Shown here piece by piece: positions 1 to 13,100 of a DNA stretch of 64,000 nucleotides. Under the pieces are notes generated by a model that was not told the DNA's origin, searched no databases, and saw nothing but the letters and a program-made list of their open reading frames with translations. The DNA is from Antilocapra americana. Lineage: Eukaryota; Chordata; Mammalia; Artiodactyla; Antilocapridae. Numbering within the stretch: position 1 is the first letter of the stretch; every line of letters begins with the position of its first letter. The position numbers were made by a program, and so were the translations under genes. The DNA lies in assembly GCA_007570785.1 (NCBI GenBank), contig ML660201.1:49198316-49262315 (forward strand), in the 5' to 3' direction.

Positions 1-233
1 CTCTGGTGCTGGTGGCCTATCTCAGCCAAGCAGGAAGTCTTGGAGAGGAGAGAATTAAGTCTGCGACGCCCCCACGAGACCGTTGGAAGGTCGGGAGTTA
101 GCAGTCGAGGCAACGGTTACTCGTCGGGGCCGCCAGGCCACAGGAAGTGCTGGGCAAGGCCGGAGCAGCGAGACTGGCTAGGATGCCCCGAGGCTGTTGG
201 TCGCTATTGGGTGCCAGGCAGCGCACCTTTCCC

Positions 234-248
234 GTTGCCGTTGGCAAC
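234..248. promoter_or_regulatory. X-box-like RFX site 1
   Basis: GTTGCC-GTT-GGCAAC is a perfect inverted repeat of the RFX half-site with a 3-base spacer. RFX factors control many ciliary genes through X-boxes (RYYNYY, 1-3 bases, RRNRAC), which suits LZTFL1/BBS17. Binding is inferred from motif and place only. Confidence 0.65.
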
Positions 249-310
249 GGCGGCCGCTCCCGTAGTCGGCGTGGCTCGTGTAGGCGGGACTTCCCGCGCC
301 TAGGAGCAAA

Positions 311-320
311 TGCGCATGCG
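311..320. promoter_or_regulatory. NRF1-like site
   Basis: TGCGCATGCG matches the palindromic NRF1 core (YGCGCAYGCGCR) except at the last positions. It lies in the CpG promoter, between the two X-boxes. Confidence 0.5.
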
Positions 321-392
321 GCGATCGGCCGTTCTCGCGGCACTTCCTGCCGCGTGATCTTGAGAACCAGTCAAAGTGCGTAACTCCCTGGT

Positions 393-398
393 CACGTG
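393..398. promoter_or_regulatory. E-box CACGTG
   Basis: The canonical palindromic E-box sits in the context GTCACGTGCG. It could bind USF, MYC/MAX or MiT/TFE factors. It lies six bases before the second X-box. Confidence 0.4.
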
Positions 399-403
399 CG
401 GCT

Positions 404-418
404 GTTCCCGTTAGCAAC
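404..418. promoter_or_regulatory. X-box-like RFX site 2
   Basis: GTTCCC-GTT-AGCAAC fits the loose ciliary X-box with the same 3-base GTT spacer as site 1, 170 bases downstream. One half-site is imperfect, so this one is weaker. Confidence 0.5.
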
Positions 419-543
419 GTTTCTAAACAACCCGCCCTGCCTGCGCGTCTGGCGCGGTCCAGTGTTTCTCGGCGACCCCGGGCCTGGTGAGGCCGAGCCC
501 GGCCTCTTCCGCTTTTCCAGACCGCTGACTGCCCCCCGCCGCA

Positions 544-546
544 ATG
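544..546 (+). CDS. LZTFL1: LZTFL1 coding exon 1 (start codon only)
   Basis: The ATG is directly followed by the donor GTGAGT at 547, so exon 1 supplies only the initiator Met. Exon 2 opens in phase with Ala-Glu-Leu-Gly. This split start is why the N-terminus is easily missed by open-frame searches. Confidence 0.92.
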
Positions 547-1006
547 GTGAGTAGCCGGCCTGTCGGCGCCACCGCGCCCCGAGGAGCGACGCGGAGCCGG
601 GGCCTCGGAGTGATGGCGTGGCCTGCTGCTGAACTTGGTCCGGCCCTGGGCGTCTGAGGCGGGGACGCCGCGCCGGGTGCGAGAGACGGTTAACCTCGGC
701 CGAAGCCCTTCCGGGATAATCCTCGGCGGAGCCCTCTTCTAGCAGCCGCGCTCCGCCGCGTCACTTCATTCCTCGCTCCTGCCTGAAGGGCCTATAATCC
801 TCGGCGGAGCCCTCTTCTAGCAGCCGCGCTCCGCCGCGTCACTTCATTCCTCGCTCCTGCCTGAAGGGCCTAGGCCAAGTCGCACCTCAGGTGGCTGGCG
901 AAGAGAGCTGGAGGGAACCGTCTGCCAGAAGAAGGCGCAAAGCGGGTTTCTCGTTCAATCCCCAAAACTCCCAAGTTTATACGCGCGCGAGCACACGCAG
1001 ACACAC

Positions 1007-1093
<87 letters not shown>

Positions 1094-1103
1094 NNNNNNN
1101 NNN

Positions 1104-1151
<48 letters not shown>

Positions 1152-4100
1152 ACCCCCACACCCACACCCTTTGGCAGCATTAATTATGTTAACGAGCCGA
1201 GGAGGAAGAACGTGACTGAATACAGCTTTCTTACCTGAGAGTGATAACGAGAATCCCCAGGCCCTATTTTATACCTGAGAAAACTTGAGTGACATTCCTT
1301 GTGTTCTGACCTGTTCAAAAGAAGGCATGTTTTTCCTGGATGATAGAACATAATCCCGTTTGTCAATCCAGCGGATATACAATGCCAGCTTAAACAGCAG
1401 CTGTCTTTAGAACAAGACACAGTACTGAAGTGTTGAGGGGGAAAAAGATGAATCCAGAGTTGGGGGCACCAGGGAAATTGGCTACTGAAATACTTAAGCA
1501 ACCAGAATTCCTTTTTAGCCCACGCTGTATACTAGTCACTCTTGCAGCTGAGGGTACAACTGTGAACAAAACAAACCATTCCCTACCATTCTTGGAGCCT
1601 GTCCCACACATTCTGTTGGTTTCCATAAAATATGAACAAATTGAAAAAATGGTGGTGATGTCACAAGAAAATTGACATCTGCTCTCATTCTTGTCTTCTG
1701 TCATTCCATTTCCCAGGCTAATGCTATTTCTGCTACTGAAATCAGCTGCTTATTTCTGCTCCCTTTCTTCACTCCCATCCATTTTAGACCAACTTTTCTG
1801 TCTTTTGTTCTAAATTTCATTCTCAGTTTCACTAATTTTTTCTTCTTGGTCTGGGGACAGTTTACTTGACGGAAGATAACAGACATGCATTGGACACTTC
1901 CTCTGCGCAAGGCACTATATGAGGAAACTGTATGGTGTAAGGAATGATTCATGCTGTCATGAGCTTACAGTCTACTGGAAGGAGCAACACCTAAGGGGAA
2001 AAAAAGACAGCTAATAGGTTTTGTTTAGACACTAGGTCATGTCTGACTTTTCGACCCTATGGACTGCAGCACGCCTGTCCTTTATTATCTCCCAGAGTTG
2101 AGTCCATTGAGTCGTTGTTGCTATCCAACCATCTCATCCACCTATGTGATAATTTTTGGAGGAAGGCCTAACTAGAGTTAATGAGGGCATGTTGGGAGGC
2201 TTCACAGAGTAGATAAAGAAGGTTTGATCTTGAAGGATGGGTGGGAATTTGGTGGTTTTCTGGAGCATGCTTATACTGCCTTCTGAGAGCAAATTGTATG
2301 CATTTCTTCTCACCTCTGCATTGCAGTGACATGTTGATAGCTTGAAACCGGCCATGCTGGGAGTTTTTACACTGGAAATTAGCAAGGGCTACAGATCAGT
2401 TTCATACCCCCACCCTCACCAATGCCTGTTGTTAAGCATTGACCAGCACACCACATGGTCGGATTCAGATTGAATAGCAGTGGAGAGGTGCTTTTAGTCA
2501 AGGATTGCGGTAATGAGAGTGAAAGTACAGGATGTTCAAGGCTGGTAAGCAGACTAATCTGACTGACTAGGAGTGTTCTTAACAGTAGAATCTTGGGAAA
2601 TGGGGTTAGAGAAAGGGTTTGGGGAGTATGGAGGGCTTATGAGTAAAGCAAGAATAATTGAAACTATGAGATTTTTTTTAGCAAGTTGTGACATCATTTT
2701 AAGATTTCCAATTGTAGGATATTCTTGCTGATACTCGGAGAAGGCAATGGCACTCCACTCCAGTACACTTGCCTGGAAAATCCCATGGACGGAGGAGCCC
2801 GGTAGGCTGCAGTCCATGGGGTCGCTAGGAGTCGGACACGACTGAGCGACTTCACTTTCACTTTGCACTTTCACGCATTGGAGAAGGAAGTGGCAACCCA
2901 CTCCAGTATTCTTGCCTGGAGAATCCCTGGGACGGCGGAGCCTGGTGGGCTACCATCTATGGGGTTGCACAGAGTTGGACACGATTGAAGCGACTTAGCA
3001 GCAGCAGCTTGCTGATACCTACCTGAATAGAAGAGATAACATTGTTTCTAATGTAGGTATTCAAGTTTATTTCAAATGCCTGGTGGAGATCTGTCTTGTA
3101 AGTCACAACTCAGGTTGATTTGAAGCTGTAACATATCCGTGTTCTTTTATTTATTTAAATTCTGCCATTTTTCCAAAAAGGATTTGAAAAGCAGAGTGTG
3201 GACTTTGGAGTTAGATTTCCTGGTTCAAGTCTCTGCTCTCCCACTTGCTAATTCAATAGCATAGAAAAAAATTTTTTCTTTGTACCTCAGTTTTCTGTCT
3301 GTAAAGTAGGTTTATATTTCCTTTTTCATAGGGTTGTACTGAGGAGTAAATGAGATTATGCCTGGCACATCATAACTTCTGAATGACTTTTAGATGTTGT
3401 CATCGTTACTGTTTCTAATGTTTAACATTAGAAATTAGGAATTTGACATTGACATTTGAACTAGTTCAAGGAGTTGGCTAACAATGCATGTAAAGTAAAA
3501 CATAAGAAACTCCTTCCTTATTTCCATTCACATTGTCTAGCCCTAAGGCAAAAAGTTAATTACCAGTTTAACCAAATAAGGTAGAGTCAGGAAATGTAAG
3601 TATATACCACAAATGTGTTGGTTTACATTGGCCAAAACACCTCAACTGGTTGTTTTGAAGCAGTCTACCGGATAGGTAACCATTAAAGAGCATCATGGTA
3701 TCTTGGGTAATTCTTAAATTATTGAACTTTAACAGACGTATTAAAAATAATGTGGGGGAGAAAAAGGCTTGATGGAGCCGTTCATGTGGTTGGGGGTACT
3801 AGTCTGTGGGCCAGCCTGCGATACTTGAGAGATGCTTATAGGTAACACCTTGAAAGAGATCATGTCATCCAGGAGAGGGTATGGAGTGACAAGAGTAAGG
3901 GTCTAAGGGCAGTCTCTTGGAAAGTGCAGCTGCTTAAGAGGCAAGCACAAGAAGAGAAGGCTACCGGTGAGATCAAGAAGGGAAGGTGGGGTTAGCAGGC
4001 AGAGAATGGAGCAGGTCAGCAGACAGAAAAGCATCAGCCACAGTAGTTGGACTTGTTATTAAGTTGCCAGTGAGCTTTGCAAAGGCGATTGGAGCAGCGT

Positions 4101-7100
4101 ATAGGCTGGAGATACAAGAGTAGAAGAGAGCTAGAGAAATGCAGTGGCAGCTGGAGGGAATCCATGGTTTTGTTTTAGTTTTGCACGTATGAGGTTTGTG
4201 TGCAGCCTTCTCTATAGTCTGAAGGGAAGAAGAAACCTCTATAGCGTGTTGAGAGGAGAAGTGATTGGTTGAAGTCCCGCAGGAGCTCGAAAGAGAACAG
4301 ATTAAAGCCGTGAAGGAATGACCTTCGAAAGAAGGATCTCTTTCAGTTCACTGGTCAGGCACGTGTCCACTGTGTGCCGGCACTATGAGGAGTCCTGGGG
4401 GTACTCGGGGAGCCAGAGGAACCAGGTCATGGCCCTTGTAGTCTTGTGTCCTGCACCTGCAGGTAAGGACACACGTAGATGCAGCACAGCCATGGTGAGG
4501 GGCCTAGCGGGGGAAGGAGATCATGCCCAGTGACCTTGGTGTCCTCCAGTGTTGGGGGCAGCCCTGTGTGCTGAGAGGATGACATGAGCCTGGAAAAGAG
4601 GGTTGTGAAATACGCCTTTGTCTCCCGTAAGAACGCCATGACACATCGAATTATTCTTAAAGATAATTCTAACTTAGTTAGTCCCCTGCGTTGGATGTTC
4701 ACTTTTATAATTTTCTTCTGTAATTTTCAGTGTAGCTTTAACATGAAAAAGAACTTCATCAGTCTCTAGCTTATAGTTGTCAAGCTCTCATCTGGTTTAA
4801 AATCAAGAGCGATTGATGGCTGCTTCAAAACCAAATATATTTTTAAGGCTGTGTGAGATGGAATAAGGTTAAGTTGCTCTAATAGAGATTTTTTTTTTTT
4901 TTATAAAATGTGCCTTAGAGAATACAGAAGTTTATTCCTCTCACACTTAACAGCCTTTTCGTTGCTCATCTCAGGTATATGGGTCTGTGCTGCTCCATGA
5001 AGTTATTCGGGGTACAGTTCCCTTTCATCTTGCTCCCCCAGCCCCGAGGCCATCATGCTATCTGCATGGTTCAGCAAAGTGTCACCTCCAGCTTTCAGAG
5101 AAATAGGGTGTGGCAGACATGTGCCCCATGTCTTAAGGCCCAGGGTTTAGAAATAGCTTTCATTCCTCTGTTCCCATCTGATACTGAGAAGTAGTCACGT
5201 GGTCACACAACTGCTCCAATGCAGGAGATGTGGGTTTGATCCCTGGGTCAGGACGATCCCCTGGAGAAGGAAATGGCAACCCACTCCAGTATCCTTGCCT
5301 GGGAAATCCCATGGACAGAGGAGCTTGATGGGCTACAGTCCAGGGGTCACAAAAGAGTCAGACACAACTTAAAGACTAAACAACAGCAATCCATGTGTCT
5401 AAAAAGATGGAAAGAACAGCGTTTAGTAGACATCTAGCAGTCTCCACCACAGGAGAGCCTGTACGTTTTCATCGCTGGTTTCGTTTATTATAGTTTACTA
5501 ACAAATTACTTCTCTCTTTCAGGCAGAGTTGGGTCTAAATGAGCACCATCAAAATGAAGTTATTAATTATATGCGTTTTGCTCGCTCAAAAAGAGGCTTG
5601 AGACTCAAAACTGTGGATTCCTGCTTCCAAGACCTCAAGGAGAGCAGGTATCAGAATTCTGGGGAGACCCAGTGGGAAGTGTCAGTCATCCTTTCTGGCT
5701 GCCAGTGTGGGGCAGCTGTAGCAGAGGCCAAACAAACCACTGCTAGGATATGATCAGTTATCCATTGTGAGCAGCTACACGTAACCTTACGGATGTGTGA
5801 AATTCAAGAAATCAGATTGTGGTGGGAGCAGTCTGTTATTAAACATGCCCATAGGGTAATTAAGGGATTGCAGAGTTTCAGAAAGGCAGTCAGGAAACTG
5901 TTAAGTGCTGGTGGGTTAATAATTGGCTTGCTGTAGTAGAGATTCCAGAACTTTAATTACTTGAGTTATGAATTAAAAGAGTGGAGCCATAAGACATGGC
6001 ATTTAGCAAGAAAACACCTATACAGTCTTACATTGAAATAGAAGAGGAGACTGCAGCAGGAAACCGTGAAAAGCTTGCTGACTAGGACCAAAATTGTTAG
6101 GTGAACTGCAGCAGGAAGCGATAATTCATTTGGTTGGATCAATGAGAGATAGTAAAAGCCCGTAGAAAATTCAGTGATAGAGGATAATAGGGGAAGCAGC
6201 CAAAAGGATGGAATAATAAGGAGACCTCAGGCTGCTTGGGGATCAGATTTTGGCACACCTGAATGTGAGGACATAAACAAGAAAGGTCTCCATGGGACCT
6301 GCAACTGTGATAAACTCTAATGCCACGCAGTAGCAGAGACCATCAGCTGTAAACTTATCTGTTCAGTTTGTTAATCTAGTCTGATAATCTGGCTTCCTGA
6401 CTCACAGCAGATATAAGCAGCAGTCTGATTGGTGAAACTGTGAGACAGCCAAAGAAGGTATTCTTCATTTACTTTACACATTGGAGTTTGGAGTACCTTA
6501 ATTACTGTTCATAGTAATGAACTTGGGTTGCTCAAAAAACAACATATTTTTACGCAGATTTAGTTTGTTCTATTAAAGAATACAGGAAGATCGTTGATAT
6601 TTTTAATAGGGACTTAAACTTCTGGGTTTTTAAGAGTTGTTAAATTCTGCTCGGTAAATAAAACATTAAAGCTTAGTAGATCAAATAATGTTAACTCGAG
6701 TACAGCTGTGAGAGAAGTTTGGTGTGGCACCCTGCCTTGTGTCCTCCTGGACACAGCGTGTCCTCCCTCCTTTTGGAGTGAAGGAGAGGATGGCCAGCGT
6801 CACGGCTGTAGCTCTTCACCCACTGAGGTGAGGACCTTGGGGGTGGAGGCCTGGGTGGGGGGGAGCGCTGTTGCTGTAAGCCCGTCACTGGCAGCAGGAG
6901 GCCTGCACGGATGCTTTCTCAAGGATTCAGTTGTTGGGCCTGTTTCTGAGATGACTGGAAACGACTGTGGGATTGAGTCACACCCCAGTGGGATGCTGGG
7001 CACGGCATCTCCACCTCCCGAGCCTGTGTTGCATCTGCGAAGTGAGGGGCTTGAAGCAAATGCCTCTGGAGTTGCCTTCCAACCCAAACATTCTCTGTGA

Positions 7101-10100
7101 AAGAGTGAGTTTTAATACTTTTTGATGATGTTCATTTTTATGGAGCTTTAATTAAATTTTGGGGTTTTTTTCTTTCAGGTCTCAAGATGCTAAGAAAAGC
7201 AATACATAATTACCACTAATTTTCTTATAGCTTATAAGGTCTTTGAAATGCTAGACAACTAATACAAAAAAAGGGAGGAACTACACCTCTCAGGTGACTT
7301 ATGAAATAATTAAATGTGATAAAGCTAATTTTCACTGAAAAGCTAAAGAAAAATTAGATAGTTTGGGGCTTGTTTCTAAGCACATAACTTGTATTAAAGG
7401 GTGTGCACATTTGAAGAGCAAGCCACGGTTTAATCATTTAACTACACATCAAAAATTAATTGAATCTAAATTATTTTCAAACTGTTTTATGAATAAAGAA
7501 GATAGTTCCCAGAGAGACTTTCACTGTAACCTTTTCATCCCTTCGATGACACGATGGAGGCTTCTTACTTTTGTTTTTCGTTGTAAATGGGTTTTGTTGT
7601 TTACACAGAGGTTTTAGATCGTGGTTGTTTTTCAGGCTTGTGGAGGAGACCTTCACCGTCGATGAAGTCTCTGAGGTGCTGAATGGGTTGCAGGCTGTGG
7701 TCCACAGCGAGGTGGAGTCTGAGCTCATCAACACGGCCTACACCAACGTGCTACTTCTGCGGCAGCTTTTCTCACAAGCCGAGAAGTGGTACCTCAAGCT
7801 GCAGACAGATATCTCTGAACTTGAAAACAGGTAATAATATGTTTCCACAGTTGTGATGATAGAGGCCCAAGCACGAACTTGAAAGCGTGTGACTCTCTCT
7901 CGTGCTGTTTTTCTTGAGCATAGTGTGTGAGAATATTTGGGTAGAAGGACAGCCAAGTGTCATGAGCCACGCTTAGGTGCCATGCGGAGTCCTTTTCGGA
8001 GTGCCCTGCTCCCGCTGCTCCCGGGTGCGGTAAAGGCCTCTGAGGTCTGTGAGATTGCTCTGAAGGTGCTCAGTGATGGTTCCCTATAGCAGCTTTGGTT
8101 GGCCTGATCAGTATTGTAGAGAGTTTGTAGAGGTAGGTCAGCCAGGAAGTAGAGGTTATGAAACAGCTTTGAATAATTAATGCAACTAGCATCAAATCAC
8201 ACTTAGTATGGGAAGTTTACTTCTAAATTAATTGCATTAAAGTTATATACCAATCTTTAAAATAGGGAACGTTTTCCTGGAAGCTTTCCTTAGAAACGTT
8301 TGTAATCTGAACATCAAAAAGCTCACTTATTTTTAAAAAAAATATGGTAAAATCAGTGAAATTGATACTCACTCTGCGAAGAGTCATGCCAGGCCTCTGG
8401 AAGGACTGCTGTGGAGCCAGGGGGCTGTTTGCTGAGCCAGACGCAGCGCGGCTCACGGGCCGTGCTGAGCGTCCCTGGCTGTGGCCTCGGGTAGGGGAGG
8501 AAACCATCTAGCTTCACCAACTGTAGGTAGGTAACTGGTGAGAAAACTTTGAGAAACTGACCTGTTAAGAAGCTTTAAAGAGTAGTTAACTACCATTCAC
8601 TGTAAAAGCTTTTGTATAGTCAGTCTCCATGTACTTTTTCAAATAAGAGGAAATGTTCAGGTAGAAACTGTCTTCCTTGAGAATTTACCATACTCAGTAG
8701 ATGTGAACTAATTCCATTTTTCCCAGGCTATTCTATTAAAACCAGTTTTCCTTGAACCTCTGCCAGATAACAGTGTATATTATAGAGCAGTTTCCCTTTA
8801 GCACGTCAAAAATACAGTGTGGACTACAAACTTCAGACATGGTTATATTAACATTGTAGTTTAGTTCTGGCAATTATATTGTACACTCAGTAAGTACAAA
8901 ATAGAAGGTGCTATGGGGATTCAAATTTGAGTGCATGGAACTTAGTTCTTCTACCTTGAGTAACTAGTACCATTTTTGATGTGACAAAGTTTTGTTCATC
9001 TTGCTCTGTTGTCTGCATGTAATAGGTTGGTACCAGTGCTTTTATTCGTCTTGTGTGTATGATACAAATCTATTCTAAACAATTATTTTTTCATATTTTC
9101 CTTTATTTTCAAGAGAATTATTAGAGCAAGTTGCAGAATTTGAAAAAGCAGAATTTACATCTTCAAATAAAAAGGTAATTTTTGATCTATATCTTAATAG
9201 CCACTGTTTAGCATCCTCAAATTGCTTAAAACATTCAGAGGCTGAAGTGAGAATTCTCAAGGAAAAGCATTCAGCTCAAGACCAGAATTCAAAAGTCGCC
9301 TTGTGGATTTTTAGGCAGAAGAATAGCTTTGGAAATTACTGTGAAAAGCTTGTTTTTGTCTGCTGTCTCACACACGCATGTGCACACGCTCACAACGTCC
9401 CTTCGGTCACCCGCCTCCCACTTATGCAAGCTCTTCACTCAGGCATCCTGGCACTGTCACTCCCCAGCTCTGTGACCTTGAGCAGGTGACTTTGAGACGA
9501 CTGAGCCCCGTTCTCCTCATCCCTCAAGTGGAGACAGTACTAGTCATCGCCTACTTCTCTCTCTGTGATTAAAGAGAGTCTCATTATCTTCAGTGACCTT
9601 TCCATCATGTGCATGTACCATGAAATCTCTGTGGCGTCGCATAGTAAAATGCTGCCGAGTTGAACCCATGAACGTACACATACATAAGAATTTTCTGAGT
9701 GTTTCTTTGGAACTTCTAGCAAAGAAATTTCTGGCTCAGAGGGCATGAATTCTCTTGCTGTAATACATATTGTAGAATATGTATCAAGTTGTGTCAAGTT
9801 ACTCATCTGCAATGCAGTTTACCTAAATCCTCATCATTATTACAATTTTGGGGGTTCGTGCAGAAACCTTGCCTCCAGCTCCCACAGTGTAAAACCTCAG
9901 TCCCTAAGTCCTACTGCCATCCCTCCCACCTTTCTCTTCCACCTGTTTGTTTGTTTAAGATACAAGGAGGATGGGTTTCATTTTTATCTAACTTCCGTTG
10001 GGCACTGTGGGCCAAGCTCTAAGCATTGGTATGTAGTAGAGAAGCAAACCAATAAAAGTCTAGCTGACATCCCATTGATAGGTTTGCGCATGTCTTCCAC

Positions 10101-13100
10101 TTAGAAAGTAGAAGGGTTCGGTGATTACAGGTGCTTTATTTGGTGGCGATTTCAGTTTGGTTTCTTTGTTTCGTTTCAGTCCATCATAGAGAGCATGAAG
10201 CCAAAACTTGCTCCACTTCACGAAGCAGGAGCAGCAGAACTCCTGAATAAGGTACTGTTGCCATCACTTTGAGAGATGGGAAACTCTGGGGATGTATGCT
10301 GGCTGCCTGCAAGCTCTAGGTGGGGACTGGGGTGGAAGGTCTGGCTTCTGTCCACTGAGGGTAATTAGTCTGTCAAATAGTTGTCCTTAATGGTACTTAG
10401 TAAGAGGTTTATAAAAAATAATTACCAATATAGAGCCATTTTTCATGACTCTTGTGTTTTCAACATTATGCTAGATGTAGTTACATAAAAAGAAAAGTAA
10501 CACCTGGCCTTTTGCCCTCAAGACCTTGCAGTCTCATTGGGAAGGGATAACTGACATTCCAGAAACGGGGACAGAAGACTGCCAAGCTCTGTGCCGCAGG
10601 GCGGCAGGGAGGACGCAGTCCGTGTGGACAAGAGTCGCGGAGGGCTGGCCCGAGCTGGGCAGTGCTGTGTGCGCTGGGGCTTAATGAGACTGTGCTGACA
10701 GGCGGTGCTCACGATGGTGCTGCTGGCAGGCGAGGGCCTGGGGCCAGGGGAGGGTTGGCAGAGGAGGGGACTGTGGGAAAAGGCTGGGACTAGAGGCTGA
10801 AAAGAGTCTGAGAGACCGTGAAGGAGGAGCTAGAAGTCCTAGAGCCAAAGATGACTCACAGATGTTGAGGCTGGTGGGCTGGTTGAAACTGGGATATTAC
10901 CAGTAGCCAGGGCATGCAGACTCTGGAGTTTCTATGTAATTTAAAAATTAAAAGTAGGAGTGAAACAAGTAATGTCAAGGATGAAAAGTACTTTGGCTAA
11001 CATAGTAAAACTTGAATTTACTCACAAAGGAAATTATAAGACTTCAAGAAGAGAATGAGAAATTGAAGTCAAGACTGAAGACCATTGAATCACAGGTAAC
11101 TGAGGAATACTTAAAATTATTGAAAGCATTACTTACAGACTAAATATTGAATGTTTTCTGTTTACTCTTGACTTTAGGCAACAGATGCATTGGATGAGAA
11201 GTCAAAGCTGGAAAGAGCACTGCAGGATTTACAGCTTGAGCACGGAAATCAAAAGGTGAAATCAGTGTTAGCTTTTTAACAGTTTCCAGACAGAATCAAG
11301 TCATAAACTCGTACAAAGTCTTAGCTACTATCATGCCCCACCCCCAGCCACTCCCTGAGAAGGAGGCGCCCCAGTTGTCCTGCGACCAGACAGACTTGTC
11401 CAGGCCAGGCCGTGTGAGCACCTGCCGAGGGCAGGCGGCACACACTCAGGGCTCACTGCTTCGCGAGTCCCAGAGCCCGTGGGCGTCCAAGATTTGGTTG
11501 GATCTTCTTTTTCTTAAGTTCTTTTCTCTTTCACTTTCCCATTCCAATTCCAATGGGAGAGAGAAGAAGGGAGGACATCTTAGTTAATTGGATTTGTTGT
11601 GGTTTAGTCACTAAGTCCTGTCCGAGGCTTTGCAGTCCCATGGACTGCAGCCCACCAGGCTCCTCTGTCCATGGAATTTCCCAGGCAAGTACACTGGAGT
11701 GGGTGGCCATTTCCTCTTCCAGGGGATCTTCCCGATCCAGGTATCGAACCCCGGGTCTCCTGCATTGACAGGCGGGTTCTTTACCACTGCGCCACCCGGG
11801 ATTTGAATTTAAATTTCCCTTCAGGAGTATGATAAAATGAATTTATTAGTTGCGCATCTTCAGATCCATCTGTATCTAGCAGAGCTTGTGTATCAAAGTT
11901 CAGTGTCAAAGTTCAGGTTTGTCTGAAATTCAGTGTCGAAGTTCTCCAGGTTTGTCTGAGTGGAGTGACTGAGTCCCGCTCCACCCTAGAGGTCATTGTG
12001 GGCACGCTTCTGCCTCTCGTGGCCTTTGCATCGAGATGAGGTGCTGTGATAGGACCCCATCAGCAGGGCTGTTTGCCGGAATCTTCACTGCAGCACTGAC
12101 TTCCCTAGGGGTTTCAGTGCCGTTGTAAATGTCTACTAAATAATCCCCAAACTTGCTTCATTAGTCGTTGGTTGCACTTTTTCTGTGGATAATTTCAAAC
12201 ATGTATAAGAGTAGCGAGAGTAGTGTAATGTAGCCCGGGCACTCATCACTCACCTTTACTACTCAGTCGCCAGGGCGTGGCCAGCCTGTTTCATGTTAAC
12301 CTCTACTTTCTTCTCTTCTCCCCTATGTTTTCTTGAAACGAATTTCAAACATTACATTATTTCATCTGTAGATACTTTTTTAAAATAAAAGGATACTTCT
12401 TACATGGCTAAAATGAAAGGAAATATATATATGATTTTCAATCATTATATACCAAGGACCATACATTTATAAAACAGCTGAATACTCTGAAACAGGTGTG
12501 TAATTTCTCAAAAGTAAAACAGTTGCATTTTTGGATAATAAATTTTGTTTTACAAGCCAGTGAAGACTTTGCTCCAATTTTACTTTTTTAAGATTTGGCA
12601 AAAGCAAAATGCATACAGAGATCCAGTGAAATAAAATCTTTTTCAAGACCAGATTTCAAAAATAAGGAATTTTTCTTTTGTTGATGGTCATGCTTCATCT
12701 TCATAGTTAGCAATTATAGACCGTTTTCCTGTCTCATTAATATTACTCTTCTTTACATTATAAATTATATCTGATTAAAAAAAACATGCAGGTAGAGAGA
12801 AGATCCAGCTGCTTGTATTACACAAAGTGTACAAATATGTGTATGTCAAATTAAGATAACAAACTTAAAGTCTTATAAATGTAGCAAGCCATGTACTCAG
12901 TAAGCATTGATTAGGCTCATAATATTGTGAAGCATATCTATTCCATTTTTTATATGAATTATATATTATCAATTATGTTTTATAAGTATAAATTATAAAT
13001 AACAAATTATAATTGTGTTTTATAAATGTATTATAATTATAAATTATGTTTCCATCTGTATCATTCAAAACTCTTCACCAGGATTTTTCTGACTGTGCTG

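Larger units (their letters stand above)
1..546 (+). promoter_or_regulatory. LZTFL1: CpG-rich promoter and 5' UTR of LZTFL1
   Basis: The first 546 bases are very rich in G+C and CpG and end at the LZTFL1 start codon and exon 1 donor. They contain X-box-like motifs (234-248, 404-418), an NRF1-like site (311-320), a CACGTG E-box (393-398) and ETS-type GGAA/TTCC cores. No TATA box is evident, as usual for a housekeeping or ciliary CpG promoter. The transcription start cannot be fixed; it most likely lies between about 300 and 500. Overlapping open frames on both strands here are expected from high GC and are not taken as genes. Confidence 0.75.
547..5522 (+). other. LZTFL1 intron 1
   Basis: A 5.0-kb intron. 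It starts CpG-rich, with a 78-bp tandem duplication, then a GACA/CA microsatellite with a gap. It continues with a BovB remnant, a Bov-A2 with clean target duplications, MIR and a 5'-truncated Bov-tA near the 3' end. The stretch 1160-2020 and the stretch 3430-5200 show nothing I can name. Confidence 0.9.

Noticed and set aside
40..417. Overlapping open frames on both strands in the first 420 bases
   Set aside because: They arise in CpG-rich promoter sequence, overlap each other on opposite strands and show no recognisable protein.
870..1238. Cys/Val and His/Thr repeat peptides
   Set aside because: These are translations of the CA/TG microsatellite with the gap in the middle.
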